NCBI RefSeq assembly: GCF_019343195.1 | Contig: NZ_RPHB01000002.1 | Span: 637,627 to 701,626 of the forward strand | Source: Arthrospiribacter ruber | GTDB taxonomy: Bacteria > Bacteroidota > Bacteroidia > Cytophagales > Cyclobacteriaceae | DNA length: 64,000 bases | Reading direction: 5' to 3' | Shown here: piece after piece, positions 36,729 to 45,093 of the stretch | How positions within the stretch are numbered: the first letter of the stretch is position 1 | Layout of the letters: each line of letters opens with the position of its first letter | Position numbers and translations under genes: made by a program | The notes under the pieces: generated by a model | The model's database searches: none | The model's input: the letters and a program-made list of their open reading frames with translations, nothing else | Told to the model about the DNA's origin: nothing

Positions 36729-36749
36729 TCCGAAATGAATATTGATCAA

Positions 36750-36782
36750 AAAAGCTGTCAATTTAATTGGCAGCTTTTTTTG
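36750..36782 (+). terminator. Terminator after pyk
   Basis: Arms AAAAGCTGTCAAT and ATTGGCAGCTTTT (one G-T pair) with a short loop run into TTTTTTG, 20 bases after the pyk stop. Confidence 0.9.
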
Positions 36783-36854
36783 TTTCCTGCCAAATTCCAG
36801 AGACTAATCCAACCATTATAATTGATTGTTTTCACAGGATTTATTAGTCAAAAT

Positions 36855-36885
36855 TTTGTTTGCTCAAAGGATTTCCCTAACTTTT
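36855..36885 (+). promoter_or_regulatory. Promoter of the small tail-anchored protein gene
   Basis: TTTG (36855-36858), 19 bases, then TAACTTTT (36878-36885; one base from TAnnTTTG). The ATG at 36889 starts three bases later, so a leaderless transcript is predicted. Confidence 0.5.
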
Positions 36886-36888
36886 AGC

Positions 36889-37131
36889 ATGGCTTCTGGA
36901 AATAAACACCATATTAGAACGGAAAAATCCATGGACGCAAGGTCCATGAATGATAGTGTGCAATCCAGAAAGAACTTGCAATTCCATAATTTTTCCGTCA
37001 TGAATGAGCATGTCCCGGAGATGTTTGCAGAGGACTTAGAGCAGCAGGAAGAAAGCGGTAGCAACAATTACTTGGTTTTGGCTTTTTTTGCGCTGTTAGT
37101 CATCCTTTCCGCTTCGCTATTTTTCTTATAA
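36889..37131 (+). CDS. Small tail-anchored membrane protein (80 aa)
   Basis: Not a family I recognise. About 55 polar residues, rich in Ser, Asn, His and acidic residues, are followed by one C-terminal hydrophobic helix (YLVLAFFALLVILSASLFFL), so a tail-anchored inner-membrane protein with a cytoplasmic head is likely. ATG 36889 is chosen over the TTG at 36826 because a promoter-like sequence covers the codons between them. It stands alone between the pyk terminator and a YdcF-like gene. Confidence 0.55.
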   Translation: MASGNKHHIRTEKSMDARSMNDSVQSRKNLQFHNFSVMNEHVPEMFAEDLEQQEESGSNNYLVLAFFALLVILSASLFFL

Positions 37132-37193
37132 TTTGCACTGAAATTTGTTAACGTTTTTTTTTGTGAGGCTTATATTGCGAGAAATTTACTCAC

Positions 37194-37964
37194 ATGTTCT
37201 TTTACCTTTCCCAATTTTTGAGTTTCCTGGCCATGCCCCTCACCATTATCGTGGCTTTGTTGGCAATAGGTCTCATATTTTATAAAAAATCATTTTCCAG
37301 AAGACTCCTTTTGATGGGTTTTGCTCTTTTATTGTTTTTCACCAATCCATTTATTTCCAACCTGAGTATGCTGGCTTGGGAGCCGGATTTCAAGCCTTTT
37401 GATACGCTCCCTGAATACGAGCTGGGAATCGTACTAACAGGAGTCACCAACTTAAGCAAAACAGCTTATGACAGAACTTTCTTTGACAAAGGGGCCGACA
37501 GGGTCACTCACGCCATACAGCTTTACAAGCTAGGAAAAATCAAAAAAATACTCATCACTGGTGGACAAGGATTAAATCCTGTCAATACGAATACAGAAGC
37601 TGAATGGCTGAGAGATGTGATGCTTTTGGCAGAAATCCCTGCAGAAGATATTTTAATAGAAAATCAAGCCAAAAACACCTACCAAAATGCGGTACTGGCA
37701 AAGGAAACTTTAGAAATTGTTGGATACAGACCGGATCAAGAGCATTTGTTGATCACTTCTGCATTTCACATGAGAAGGGCCAAAGGTTGTTTTAATAAAG
37801 TGGGGCTTAGGACTGTGACTTTTCCGGTAGATTATTACACCCACGATATCAAGATTGATATCCCAAATCTACTTTACCCTGATCCAAAAAGCATGGCTAC
37901 ATGGCACACGCTCTTTAAAGAATGGATCGGAATTACTGTGTATAAAATTGCAGGCTACATTTAA
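37194..37964 (+). CDS. YdcF/ElyC-like DUF218 membrane protein
   Basis: A 256-residue protein with two N-terminal membrane helices (about 3-30 and 37-55) and a DUF218 domain: GIVLTGV, ADRVTHAIQLYKLGKIKKIL, ITGGQG, NTYQNAVLAKE and TSAFHMRRAKGCF. E. coli ElyC and SanA/YdcF belong to this family, which is linked to envelope maintenance and antibiotic sensitivity; the biochemical activity is unclear. It overlaps the end of the convergent DUF4221-type gene by four bases. Confidence 0.85.
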   Translation: MFFYLSQFLSFLAMPLTIIVALLAIGLIFYKKSFSRRLLLMGFALLLFFTNPFISNLSMLAWEPDFKPFDTLPEYELGIVLTGVTNLSKTAYDRTFFDKGADRVTHAIQLYKLGKIKKILITGGQGLNPVNTNTEAEWLRDVMLLAEIPAEDILIENQAKNTYQNAVLAKETLEIVGYRPDQEHLLITSAFHMRRAKGCFNKVGLRTVTFPVDYYTHDIKIDIPNLLYPDPKSMATWHTLFKEWIGITVYKIAGYI

Positions 37965-39103
37965 TCTAGCTCTACTCTTTCAATCAATCTAAAGGTCAGA
38001 AACTCCTCATCCAGCTCAGGATTATTTCCATGTGCAGTACTGTACCACACCCCCTTGCTGTTTTCGATCATATAATTTGGATTGGATTGGTTTTCAGGAA
38101 GCAAGATCTCTCCTATCAATTCTAAATCAGAATTCAAAATCACCAAACCCCATTTGGACTGAATAAACTGCCTCATATCTGTCTGGCTTTCATCCGGAAC
38201 TTCTTCAAATTTGGCTATTCTGATATATATTTGATTTTCAGGGAAATATTGGATCCCTTCATAAATATCCGAATAACTCACAATCCTCATGATCTCTTTC
38301 ATATCCTCAAACATAGACTTGTTTGAGATGGGAGGGTGATTTTTAAAAGCTGAAAGCAGGGCTAGATATTTACTTGTTTCACCCTGATCATGTACATAGA
38401 TATTTTTAAAATTATGATTGATCAGCACTTCTTGGCCTTTGCCTTTGAAAATCGTAGGAAGGATAAGTTTATTGAGATTGGTACCCAGAAACTCACTGTC
38501 ATAATTACTCAGTTTAATGATTTCATTGCTTTCCAAATCAAAAGAAACAAGGTTTGGCATTTCCGAAATTTCTGAAGGAGAATGCACTGTCCAATCAAAC
38601 GACAAAGGCATCACTGGCAGATATATCTTATCCCCAACTTTGACAAAAGAAAATGTCATCAAGGATAGCCCCTCTTCCATCAAGTCCTCTGAGCTTAATT
38701 CCCAAGTCTTTACAATCTTCAAGTCCCTATTTAATTGGTAAAGAATGTCAGCGGGAGACATAATCCAAAAAATCCCATCTTCATCAACCCAAAGATCTGC
38801 TATCCCACCTTTGATTCCTTCTGGCCCCTCTGTCTGAACTTCACGTACCAATGACAATTGCAAAGTATTTCTATCATATTCAGCCAGCGAATTTCTACTT
38901 GGATCAAATAGGTATACATTACTGGAATTTGAAAGCATCCTATGACCAAAATGCCCCCATCCCTCTGGAAGTTTCAGGTCAAAAGTTTCTTCAGAAATCT
39001 GGAATTTATTAAGATTACTTTTATCAGCATTATTTTCAGAACCAGCACAAGCATTCAATACCGTGAGTAAAATCAAAAGGGGGAAGAAATATTTACAAGA
39101 CAT
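37961..39103 (-). CDS. DUF4221-type / 6-bladed beta-propeller lipoprotein
   Basis: A 380-residue lipoprotein: signal sequence with lipobox LNAC (Cys19), then a beta-propeller-like mature domain built from repeated strands (NSLAEYDRNTLQL, LWVDEDGIFWIMSPADILYQL, WYSTAHGN). The size, Cys-anchored start and phrase patterns fit the DUF4221 family, numerous in Cytophagales, with unknown function. Five bases upstream of the ATG lies a 14-bp hairpin made of a 10-mer that occurs three times, so expression is probably regulated. Confidence 0.7.
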   Translation of the reverse strand: MSCKYFFPLLILLTVLNACAGSENNADKSNLNKFQISEETFDLKLPEGWGHFGHRMLSNSSNVYLFDPSRNSLAEYDRNTLQLSLVREVQTEGPEGIKGGIADLWVDEDGIFWIMSPADILYQLNRDLKIVKTWELSSEDLMEEGLSLMTFSFVKVGDKIYLPVMPLSFDWTVHSPSEISEMPNLVSFDLESNEIIKLSNYDSEFLGTNLNKLILPTIFKGKGQEVLINHNFKNIYVHDQGETSKYLALLSAFKNHPPISNKSMFEDMKEIMRIVSYSDIYEGIQYFPENQIYIRIAKFEEVPDESQTDMRQFIQSKWGLVILNSDLELIGEILLPENQSNPNYMIENSKGVWYSTAHGNNPELDEEFLTFRLIERVELD

Positions 39104-39108
39104 ATTTT

Positions 39109-39163
39109 AAAATTTAGTCAGACCATACAAGTCTACTAAATTTTTAACAATAAACTAAATTTT
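39109..39163. promoter_or_regulatory. Hairpin and triple 10-mer upstream of the DUF4221-type gene
   Basis: AAAATTTAGT at 39109-39118 pairs perfectly with ACTAAATTTT at 39135-39144; the stem continues with AGAC/GTCT after one bulged base, leaving a 7-base loop. A third identical ACTAAATTTT lies at 39154-39163. The set occupies the short gap between CBS gene stop and DUF4221-type start on the minus strand, suggesting operators, a 5' RNA structure, or a terminator. Confidence 0.6.
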
Positions 39164-39218
39164 CTTACTTAAGATGGATTTTTTGGCTTACACTCGATTC
39201 GAAAAGCTTTCTTCCTTT

Positions 39219-39677
39219 CTACCAAGTGGTTTCACGAAGCTTAGGAAAAGCCCTTATGATATCTGAGAGACTTATCTGTCCTACCAATTGCCCATCTTTG
39301 AGAACTGGAAACCTTCTGATTTTCATTTCTAGAAATTTTTGTGCCGCATCGAAAAGGGACATTTCTGGAGAAAGTGTCATTACATTCTCAGTCATGTGTT
39401 CTGATACTTTTCCCGGAAAAGAAGGTGTATTAGAATACTTTCCTTTTATGATTTCTTTGAGGCAATCCACCTCAGAAATAATTCCGACAAGCTTTCCATC
39501 ATGGTTGACTACGGGAGCTCCGGAAATTTTCCTTTTTGTGAGCATATCCAGCACGTGATCTATAGAGTCCTCAGGATGAAAAGTAACCAAATTGGTACTC
39601 ATATGGTCCTGGACCATAATTGGGGCAGCGGTCTTTTTGGGTTCTACGACCCTGACACCTTGAAAACTTTTTACCAT
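39219..39677 (-). CDS. Tandem CBS-domain protein
   Basis: A 152-residue soluble protein consisting only of two CBS domains (VQDHMSTNLVTFHPEDSIDH and VSEHMTENVMTLSPEMSLFD each begin one). CBS pairs bind adenosine nucleotides such as AMP, ATP or SAM and usually serve as energy sensors. The stand-alone form probably regulates a partner that cannot be identified here. Confidence 0.93.
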   Translation of the reverse strand: MVKSFQGVRVVEPKKTAAPIMVQDHMSTNLVTFHPEDSIDHVLDMLTKRKISGAPVVNHDGKLVGIISEVDCLKEIIKGKYSNTPSFPGKVSEHMTENVMTLSPEMSLFDAAQKFLEMKIRRFPVLKDGQLVGQISLSDIIRAFPKLRETTW

Positions 39678-39790
39678 GGCAATTTTGAGTTTATGTGAGT
39701 CGAATAAATTAACACCAAAACCTTAAAAATCAAAATGCTATTTCACAAATTATACATTAAAAAAAATTATACAACTGAAATAACTTGAAC

Positions 39791-41326
39791 CTAAAAATTG
39801 TTTTCGAGATAAACATAAGGAACCCAATCTCCCATTGGAAAAGCTCTGGAGGTGGAAAAATCAAAACAACCCAATATCAAATCCTTCTTCCCATTCCCTG
39901 AAATATCAGCAGCATCCATGGTCATTAAATTATACTTGCCCAAATCATCTTTTTTATAAATATCAAAATTCAAACTTCCGGCATTCTCTAGATACAGAAA
40001 ATTATTTCTTTGTCCGTTTTCCCTTTCAGGAAAATAAGACAACACTGCCAAATCAAGCCTTCCGTTAAGATTAAAGTCTTCTACCAAAAGGGCACTTGCT
40101 CCATGAAAAGGTTGAAAATAGGATTCGGTGAATTTATTTTGGCCATCATTCTTATAAATCCTCACACCATGATAAGGCTTAGGAATGATTGAAAGATCTG
40201 CATTGTCCCCTGATACCAGTATGATGTCTTTGTAGCCATCTCCATCCATGTCTTCAAAAAACATATCCGAAGCCCCGAAAAGCGGTTGGAATCCCAACCA
40301 TTTTTCTTCCCTGAATTTCCCTTTGCCTTGATTGAGGTAAACATACACCCCTTCATAGGCCTGAGTCATCAAGGCTATAACATCCGGAAGTCCATCTCCA
40401 TTAATGTCTTCTATAGTCGCCTTTCTTGCACCTGGCCTGTTATTAAAGTATCTTTTGATGTATCCGCTTTCCTTTTGCTCGTACCAGACCAATTGACCGA
40501 CATGATGTCCAAATTCAGAGATGACAATATCTTGCCTTCCGTCTTGATTGAGATCTTCATAAACAAAGTGTACTGGTCTAGTGAGACTATCCAAAACGGG
40601 ACTAACTCTTTTATCCGAAAAATTACTATATGACTCCAACTTACCGATAGAGGTATTGGAAGGATCCATTACCCCCGTAGTGAGAAGGTCAAACCTATCT
40701 TTTCCATAGAAATAGATATCCGAAGCAGGACTTGAAATCCTAATAGAATCTTTGAGATCATTGCGCAAGACATCTGCCTTAAAAACCTGCCTAAATCTAT
40801 CCCCGAAATAAAGGACACCTTCTTCCGCCTCCCATCTTAAAAAGGTGGTGAAATTAGGTCTTTGTTTCCCTGTCTTGGGCACTTTGATTTTCCAATTTTC
40901 AGCCTCTTTAATTGACTGAAAATCAAGGCCATTACCCGGCAAACTCTCGGGAGAATTTTCCAAATAATAGGATTCCATCACTTTCCATTCGCTAAGAGAA
41001 ATCAATGCCTGCTTGGCATAAACCCCTTCAGGAGCATCAATATCAGCGCCTACCGCATGTCCAAAATCCTCTTCTGTAATCAAGCCCATCCTTCTTCTCA
41101 TATCCGGCAGAACAGAGTTTCTCCAAGTAGCCTTGTCCAACAATGCCGGATCGGGTTTAAGGTGACAAGCACCACAATATGCATCCGTAAGGGTTTTTCC
41201 ATCCATCACCTCTTCATCCAGACTTATAGAAGCGACATGGTCGAGGTCAGACTTTTCACTTTCAATTCTTTTGGAACAAGCAAATAAAAAAAAACAGAGC
41301 AGTAAAAAAGTGGAGATATTTTGCAT
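39791..41326 (-). CDS. Lipoprotein with c-type heme motif and FG-GAP/VCBS repeats
   Basis: A 511-residue lipoprotein. The frame is open to 41404, but ATG 41326 starts a lipoprotein signal (lipobox LFAC, Cys17). Shortly after comes a single CGACH (residues 51-55), a CxxCH heme c attachment motif in a cytochrome-like segment of about 110 residues. Then a propeller of FG-GAP/VCBS repeats with calcium-type loops: DLNQDGRQDIVI, DINGDGLPDVIA, DMDGDGYKDIIL, DFNLNGRLDLAV and DISGNGKKDLIL. Such proteins are common in Bacteroidetes and Planctomycetes; partner and substrate are unknown. A gap of 86 bases separates it from the acetyltransferase gene upstream. Confidence 0.82.
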   Translation of the reverse strand: MQNISTFLLLCFFLFACSKRIESEKSDLDHVASISLDEEVMDGKTLTDAYCGACHLKPDPALLDKATWRNSVLPDMRRRMGLITEEDFGHAVGADIDAPEGVYAKQALISLSEWKVMESYYLENSPESLPGNGLDFQSIKEAENWKIKVPKTGKQRPNFTTFLRWEAEEGVLYFGDRFRQVFKADVLRNDLKDSIRISSPASDIYFYGKDRFDLLTTGVMDPSNTSIGKLESYSNFSDKRVSPVLDSLTRPVHFVYEDLNQDGRQDIVISEFGHHVGQLVWYEQKESGYIKRYFNNRPGARKATIEDINGDGLPDVIALMTQAYEGVYVYLNQGKGKFREEKWLGFQPLFGASDMFFEDMDGDGYKDIILVSGDNADLSIIPKPYHGVRIYKNDGQNKFTESYFQPFHGASALLVEDFNLNGRLDLAVLSYFPERENGQRNNFLYLENAGSLNFDIYKKDDLGKYNLMTMDAADISGNGKKDLILGCFDFSTSRAFPMGDWVPYVYLENNF

Positions 41327-41412
41327 TTGGGATTTGATTTTCACTAGAAAAATAGTGTCAAATTTACAGTTAAACCACCTCTTTGGGATAAATGGAAAAA
41401 TCAATATGCCAA

Positions 41413-41994
41413 TCAGGATAATTCCCTGATAACTTTTGCGGGGCTTCCCATGGCCAGAACATTGGCTGGAATATCTTTTGCAACCAAAGACCCAGCGGCA
41501 ATGGTGGTATTCTCACCTATGCTTACCCCAGGAAGAATCACAGAATTCCCTCCTATCCAGCAGTTGTCACCAATACTGACCGGTAAAGCTTTGGTTAGGT
41601 ATGGTGCATAATCAGGCTCCTGATTCAGTATAACGCGTTCTTTGGCCGAAAGGGGATGGGTAGCAGTATAAACCTGCACATTAGGACCTATAAGCACATT
41701 TTGACCAATCATTATTTTAGCACAGTCAAGCAAAACAGCTCCTGTATTGATAAAAGTATTTCCCCCTATTTCAATGTGCATCCCATAATCACAGTAAAAA
41801 GGTGCTTCTATCCAGACTCCCTCATCTAACTTTCCAAAAAGCTCCCTCAACAATAAAACTTTTCCTTCAGTATCTCTGGAAGACAAAGCATGCCATTTTT
41901 GCAAAAGCTCCTTGGCCCTATGGTAACATTCCAAAAGTTCAGGATCCCTGGAATTGTAAAAATGCCCCCTTTCCAGTTTTTCTCTTTCTGTCAT
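41413..41994 (-). CDS. Sugar O-acetyltransferase (maltose acetyltransferase-like)
   Basis: A 193-residue left-handed beta-helix acyltransferase. The hexapeptide repeats and the Maa/NodL/LacA core are plain (IGGNTFINTGAVLLDC, IGPNVQVYTATHPL, IGDNCWIGGNSVILPGV, NTTIAAGSLVAKDIP, MGSPAKVIREL); the histidine in ATHPL is the expected catalytic base. It acetylates sugars using acetyl-CoA. It abuts cutC directly (41994/41995), as third gene of the glycosylasparaginase-cutC unit. Confidence 0.92.
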   Translation of the reverse strand: MTEREKLERGHFYNSRDPELLECYHRAKELLQKWHALSSRDTEGKVLLLRELFGKLDEGVWIEAPFYCDYGMHIEIGGNTFINTGAVLLDCAKIMIGQNVLIGPNVQVYTATHPLSAKERVILNQEPDYAPYLTKALPVSIGDNCWIGGNSVILPGVSIGENTTIAAGSLVAKDIPANVLAMGSPAKVIRELS

Positions 41995-42735
41995 TTAGCT
42001 TATCGCCTTTTTAAATTTCAACACTTCAAATTCATCAACAGTCAGGACCTTTTTAAACATTTCAGGATCTGAGGAAAGGCTGACTTTTGAATACACAAAC
42101 CGGCTTTTTGAAGGTCTGAATCCCTTACAACTGGCATGAATCTCTTGAAATGCTGAATGATTTTTGAACTCATGAACATGTTCGGATCTGGATCCACCAC
42201 CTGGCATGATGATAATCCTTTCTGCTGCCCAATCCATGTAGGATTTGATATTCTCCAGTCCCAAGCTAACTGTATTTTCTCCTCCGGAAGTAAGTATCCT
42301 CTTAAATCCAAGGGATACAATTTCCTCCAGTGCTATCTTTTTGTCCACCGTAATGTCAAAAGCCCTGTGAAATGTGCAGGGCAATCCTTCTGCAGCTTCC
42401 AGCAAATACTGACAGGCTGCTTTGTCTACCTGACCAACTTCATCCAAAACCCCGAAAACAAAACCCTCAGCTCCATGAGATTTCAGGATCTGAATATCAT
42501 TGCGCATTGCTACCAATTCTTCTTGCTCATATACGAAATCCCCCCCTCTTAGTCTTATCATCACAAAGACAGGGGTATTGATTTTTGATTTGATCAGCTT
42601 AAGCAGTCCTGCGCTGGGGGTAGTACCACCCTCGCCAAAATCCGCACACAATTCCAGCCTATCAATCCCAAATGCTGATGCCCTCAATGCCGCTTCAACT
42701 GTATAGACAGGAGCTTCCAAAAGTATTTTTCTCAT
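41995..42735 (-). CDS. cutC: CutC family protein
   Basis: A 246-residue TIM-barrel protein with the full CutC pattern (LEAPVYTVEAAL, IDRLELCADFGEGGTTPS, VMIRLRGGDFVY, TFHRAFDIT, LTSGGENTV, IMPGGGSR). CutC was named for copper homeostasis, but its real role is doubtful and an enzymatic function fits the fold better. Its ATG overlaps the glycosylasparaginase stop by four bases, and it touches an acetyltransferase gene, so a sugar or amino-sugar role is a reasonable inference here. Confidence 0.93.
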   Translation of the reverse strand: MRKILLEAPVYTVEAALRASAFGIDRLELCADFGEGGTTPSAGLLKLIKSKINTPVFVMIRLRGGDFVYEQEELVAMRNDIQILKSHGAEGFVFGVLDEVGQVDKAACQYLLEAAEGLPCTFHRAFDITVDKKIALEEIVSLGFKRILTSGGENTVSLGLENIKSYMDWAAERIIIMPGGGSRSEHVHEFKNHSAFQEIHASCKGFRPSKSRFVYSKVSLSSDPEMFKKVLTVDEFEVLKFKKAIS

Positions 42736-43721
42736 TTAAACCAAGATTTAGAATCTACCAATACTTTCTCCTGTTGATTGTGTCTGGCAAAGTTAAAACC
42801 AGGGTGTACTGCAAAAGCCCCTGATTCTCCATCCTTATTGATGGCCAAAAATCCCGCCTGAATATCTTTAATATCTTTGCTGTTTTTGGCTACCAGTCTT
42901 CTTACCGCTTCTTCGCATGCTTCCTGGGGTGTCCTTCCTTGACGCATCAGTTCAACAATCAAAAAACTTCCACAAATTCTAATAATTGACTCCCCCAATC
43001 CTGTGGCAGTGGCAGCCCCGACTTCATCATCCACATACAAACCCGCACCTATGATAGGACTGTCCCCTACCCTACCGTGCATTTTGAATGCAAGACCAGA
43101 AGTAGTACAAGAACCTGCCATTTTCCCGTTTGCATCAATTCCGATCATTCCTATCGTATCATGATTTTCTATATTGATGATTGGCTTGTATTTTGACTCT
43201 ACTTTCCACTCCTTATACATTTCCTCAGCTTTGGGGCTTAGTGTTTCCTCTTCCATAGGGAAGCCCTGCGCAATGGCAAACTGACGTGCTCCTTCCCCCG
43301 CCAGCATCACATGGGGCGTTTCTTCCATAACCCTTCTGGCCAAAGAAATCGGATGCCGTACCTGCCTCACAAAGGCAACTGTTCCACAGGAGCCATCCCC
43401 TTTCATAATAGATGCATCCAAAGTGGGGATACCCTCTCTATCAGGAAGCCCCTGAAGTCCCACAGATAAGTTGTCCATATCTAGCTCTGTCACTTTCACA
43501 CCTTCCTCCACTGCATCTACCAAGTTTCCGGACTGCATCAAAACCTCCCAAGCCCTATCATTGGCCGGCATGCCGTGCTCCCAGGTACTTAAGATAAGGG
43601 GTTTTTGACTTTGTGATTTTTTGGAAAAAGTGAAAGCTTCACCGGCTTTCAAAATTCCCGAAGGGAGCATCAATGACGTCCCTAATAATGAGGTTTTGAG
43701 GAATGACCTTCTGTTAGACAT
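42732..43721 (-). CDS. Exported N4-(beta-N-acetylglucosaminyl)-L-asparaginase
   Basis: A 329-residue Ntn hydrolase of the glycosylasparaginase family, which splits the GlcNAc-Asn bond left after N-glycoprotein breakdown. Self-cleavage is expected before Thr189 in NHDTIGMIG, and the substrate loop GDSPIIGAGLYVDDEVGA is conserved. The N-terminus MSNRRSFLKTSLLGTSLMLP is a Tat signal, so the folded enzyme is exported to the periplasm. The closest characterised relatives are the Flavobacterium (Elizabethkingia) enzyme and human AGA. It heads an overlapping trio with cutC and an acetyltransferase. Confidence 0.93.
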   Translation of the reverse strand: MSNRRSFLKTSLLGTSLMLPSGILKAGEAFTFSKKSQSQKPLILSTWEHGMPANDRAWEVLMQSGNLVDAVEEGVKVTELDMDNLSVGLQGLPDREGIPTLDASIMKGDGSCGTVAFVRQVRHPISLARRVMEETPHVMLAGEGARQFAIAQGFPMEEETLSPKAEEMYKEWKVESKYKPIINIENHDTIGMIGIDANGKMAGSCTTSGLAFKMHGRVGDSPIIGAGLYVDDEVGAATATGLGESIIRICGSFLIVELMRQGRTPQEACEEAVRRLVAKNSKDIKDIQAGFLAINKDGESGAFAVHPGFNFARHNQQEKVLVDSKSWFK

Positions 43722-44084
43722 GGGGTTCTATATTTTTAGATATTATCATGAACAAATCAATGTGGCAACAATATCATAAAAATATCAAGGACTTCTTTAA
43801 ACTTTAATAAAAAAATTAAAAAAGTATCGACCATTGGTAAAAGACTATTTACGCATTTCGAAAAACAATCTTAATTTTAATCTTGCTTAAAAGTCTAACC
43901 TGCCAGGTTTTACCTAATATTTTGGTTTAAATTATTTAGATTTATTAACCTGGCAGGTTTTAAGCTTATTTTAGATTCTGAATATCGGTGTGCAATAAAA
44001 AAACAAGATTTTTAATGGCTACTGACATCATTCCGGATCTACTTATCTTAGACTATACAAAATTATATACCAAACATAAAGCCC
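43722..44084. other. Gene-free AT-rich divergent region with palindromic repeats
   Basis: 363 bases between divergent genes without a credible ORF. Apart from the two 17-bp palindromic repeats (listed separately) the region is plain AT-rich DNA. Confidence 0.6.
43896..43962. repeat. Pair of 17-bp palindromic repeats, TAACCTGNCAGGTTTTA
   Basis: TAACCTGCCAGGTTTTA (43896-43912) and TAACCTGGCAGGTTTTA (43946-43962) differ only in the central base and are exactly 50 bases apart. Each contains the 13-bp palindrome AACCTG-N-CAGGTT. Related half-sites (GTCAGGTTA at 44872-44880, CCAGGTTT at 44901-44908) and another 13-bp palindrome (TAGGTCAGACCTA, 44855-44867) lie behind the next gene. Confidence 0.8.
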
Positions 44085-44846
44085 ATGAGACCTTATATAC
44101 TTGCTGAAAACAACTGGAAGAACCTCAAAACAGAACGTTTTGAACTGGCAGTTCTTCCTTGGGGAGCAACTGAAGCCCACAATTACCACATGCCTTATGG
44201 TACGGACATATTTGAGGCGGATGCCATTTCCGGTGAGGCCGGTAGAATTGCCTGGGAAAAAGGCGCAAAAGTTACAGTGCTGCCTACTATCCCTTTTGGT
44301 GTAAATACTGGCCAACATGACATCTACTTGGATATCAACATGAATCCAAGTACCCAAATAGCCATTATCAGGGACATTCTCACTGTACTCAACAGACAGG
44401 GAGTCAAGAAATTTCTGATTGTCAACAGTCATGGAGGTAATCATTTTAAAACCATGCTCAGGGAACTGGGACTTGAATTTCCGGAAATGTTGTTGATGAC
44501 CTGCAACTGGTTTCAGGCTTTGGACAAAAGCAAATATTTTGAGGAAGCCGGAGACCATGCTGATGAAATGGAAACCAGCCTGATCATGCATTTACACCCG
44601 GAATTGGTAGGTCCTTTGGAAGAGGCCGGAGACGGAAAAGAAAAAATGCCGAAGATCGAAAGTCTAAAGGAAAAATGGGCTTGGGCAGAGAGACGATGGT
44701 CACAGGTCACAGAAGATACCGGTATTGGCAATCCTAAAAAAGCAAGCGCAGAAAAAGGCAAAAGGTATTTTGATGACGTTTGCCACAAAGTGGCCAAGCT
44801 GATGGTTGAGATTTGCGAGGCAGATACAAATGACCTCTATGGGTAA
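44085..44846 (+). CDS. Creatininase family amidohydrolase
   Basis: A 253-residue metal-dependent amidohydrolase of the creatininase/MftE-like superfamily. Ligand motifs are LPWGATEAHNYHMPYGTD (24-41), IVNSHGGNH and GDHADEMETS, giving Glu, His, Asp and further metal ligands. Known members include creatininase, the FAPy deformylase ArfB and the mycofactocin peptidase MftE, so substrate cannot be fixed. It is flanked by palindromic sequences and precedes a PhyH-like dioxygenase by 247 bases, which contain no defendable gene. Confidence 0.88.
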   Translation: MRPYILAENNWKNLKTERFELAVLPWGATEAHNYHMPYGTDIFEADAISGEAGRIAWEKGAKVTVLPTIPFGVNTGQHDIYLDINMNPSTQIAIIRDILTVLNRQGVKKFLIVNSHGGNHFKTMLRELGLEFPEMLLMTCNWFQALDKSKYFEEAGDHADEMETSLIMHLHPELVGPLEEAGDGKEKMPKIESLKEKWAWAERRWSQVTEDTGIGNPKKASAEKGKRYFDDVCHKVAKLMVEICEADTNDLYG

Positions 44847-44854
44847 AAGATCCA

Positions 44855-44867
44855 TAGGTCAGACCTA
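44855..44867. repeat. 13-bp palindrome after the creatininase-like gene
   Basis: TAGGTC-A-GACCTA is a perfect hyphenated palindrome nine bases after the stop codon, followed by CAGGTTA and CCAGGTTT half-sites that resemble the repeats at 43896 and 43946. Confidence 0.5.
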
Positions 44868-45093
44868 CTTTGTCAGGTTAGAAAATGACAAAAAAAATCG
44901 CCAGGTTTCTTTTTGAAATGATAAATAATAAATCTGTTTTGGCTTCTACACCTGGAAGGTATGACCCAAACTGCTTTTTTGACAATTTAGGATTAGTTAA
45001 CTACGCCATTGTCTTCACAATCGTTGTATTTATTAATCCCAAAATCAATTGAATACAACTAATTAAGATCCCGCATAAAAACCCCAAAATATC

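Noticed and set aside
44014..44106. A 30-codon ORF beginning upstream of the creatininase-like gene
   Set aside because: It overlaps the start of a well-supported gene in another frame and has no features of its own.
44885..45052. A 55-codon plus-strand ORF between the creatininase-like and PhyH genes
   Set aside because: It starts in AT-rich repeat-bearing DNA, has no recognisable domain or clear initiation signal, and covers an inverted repeat (45023-45059). Probably spurious.
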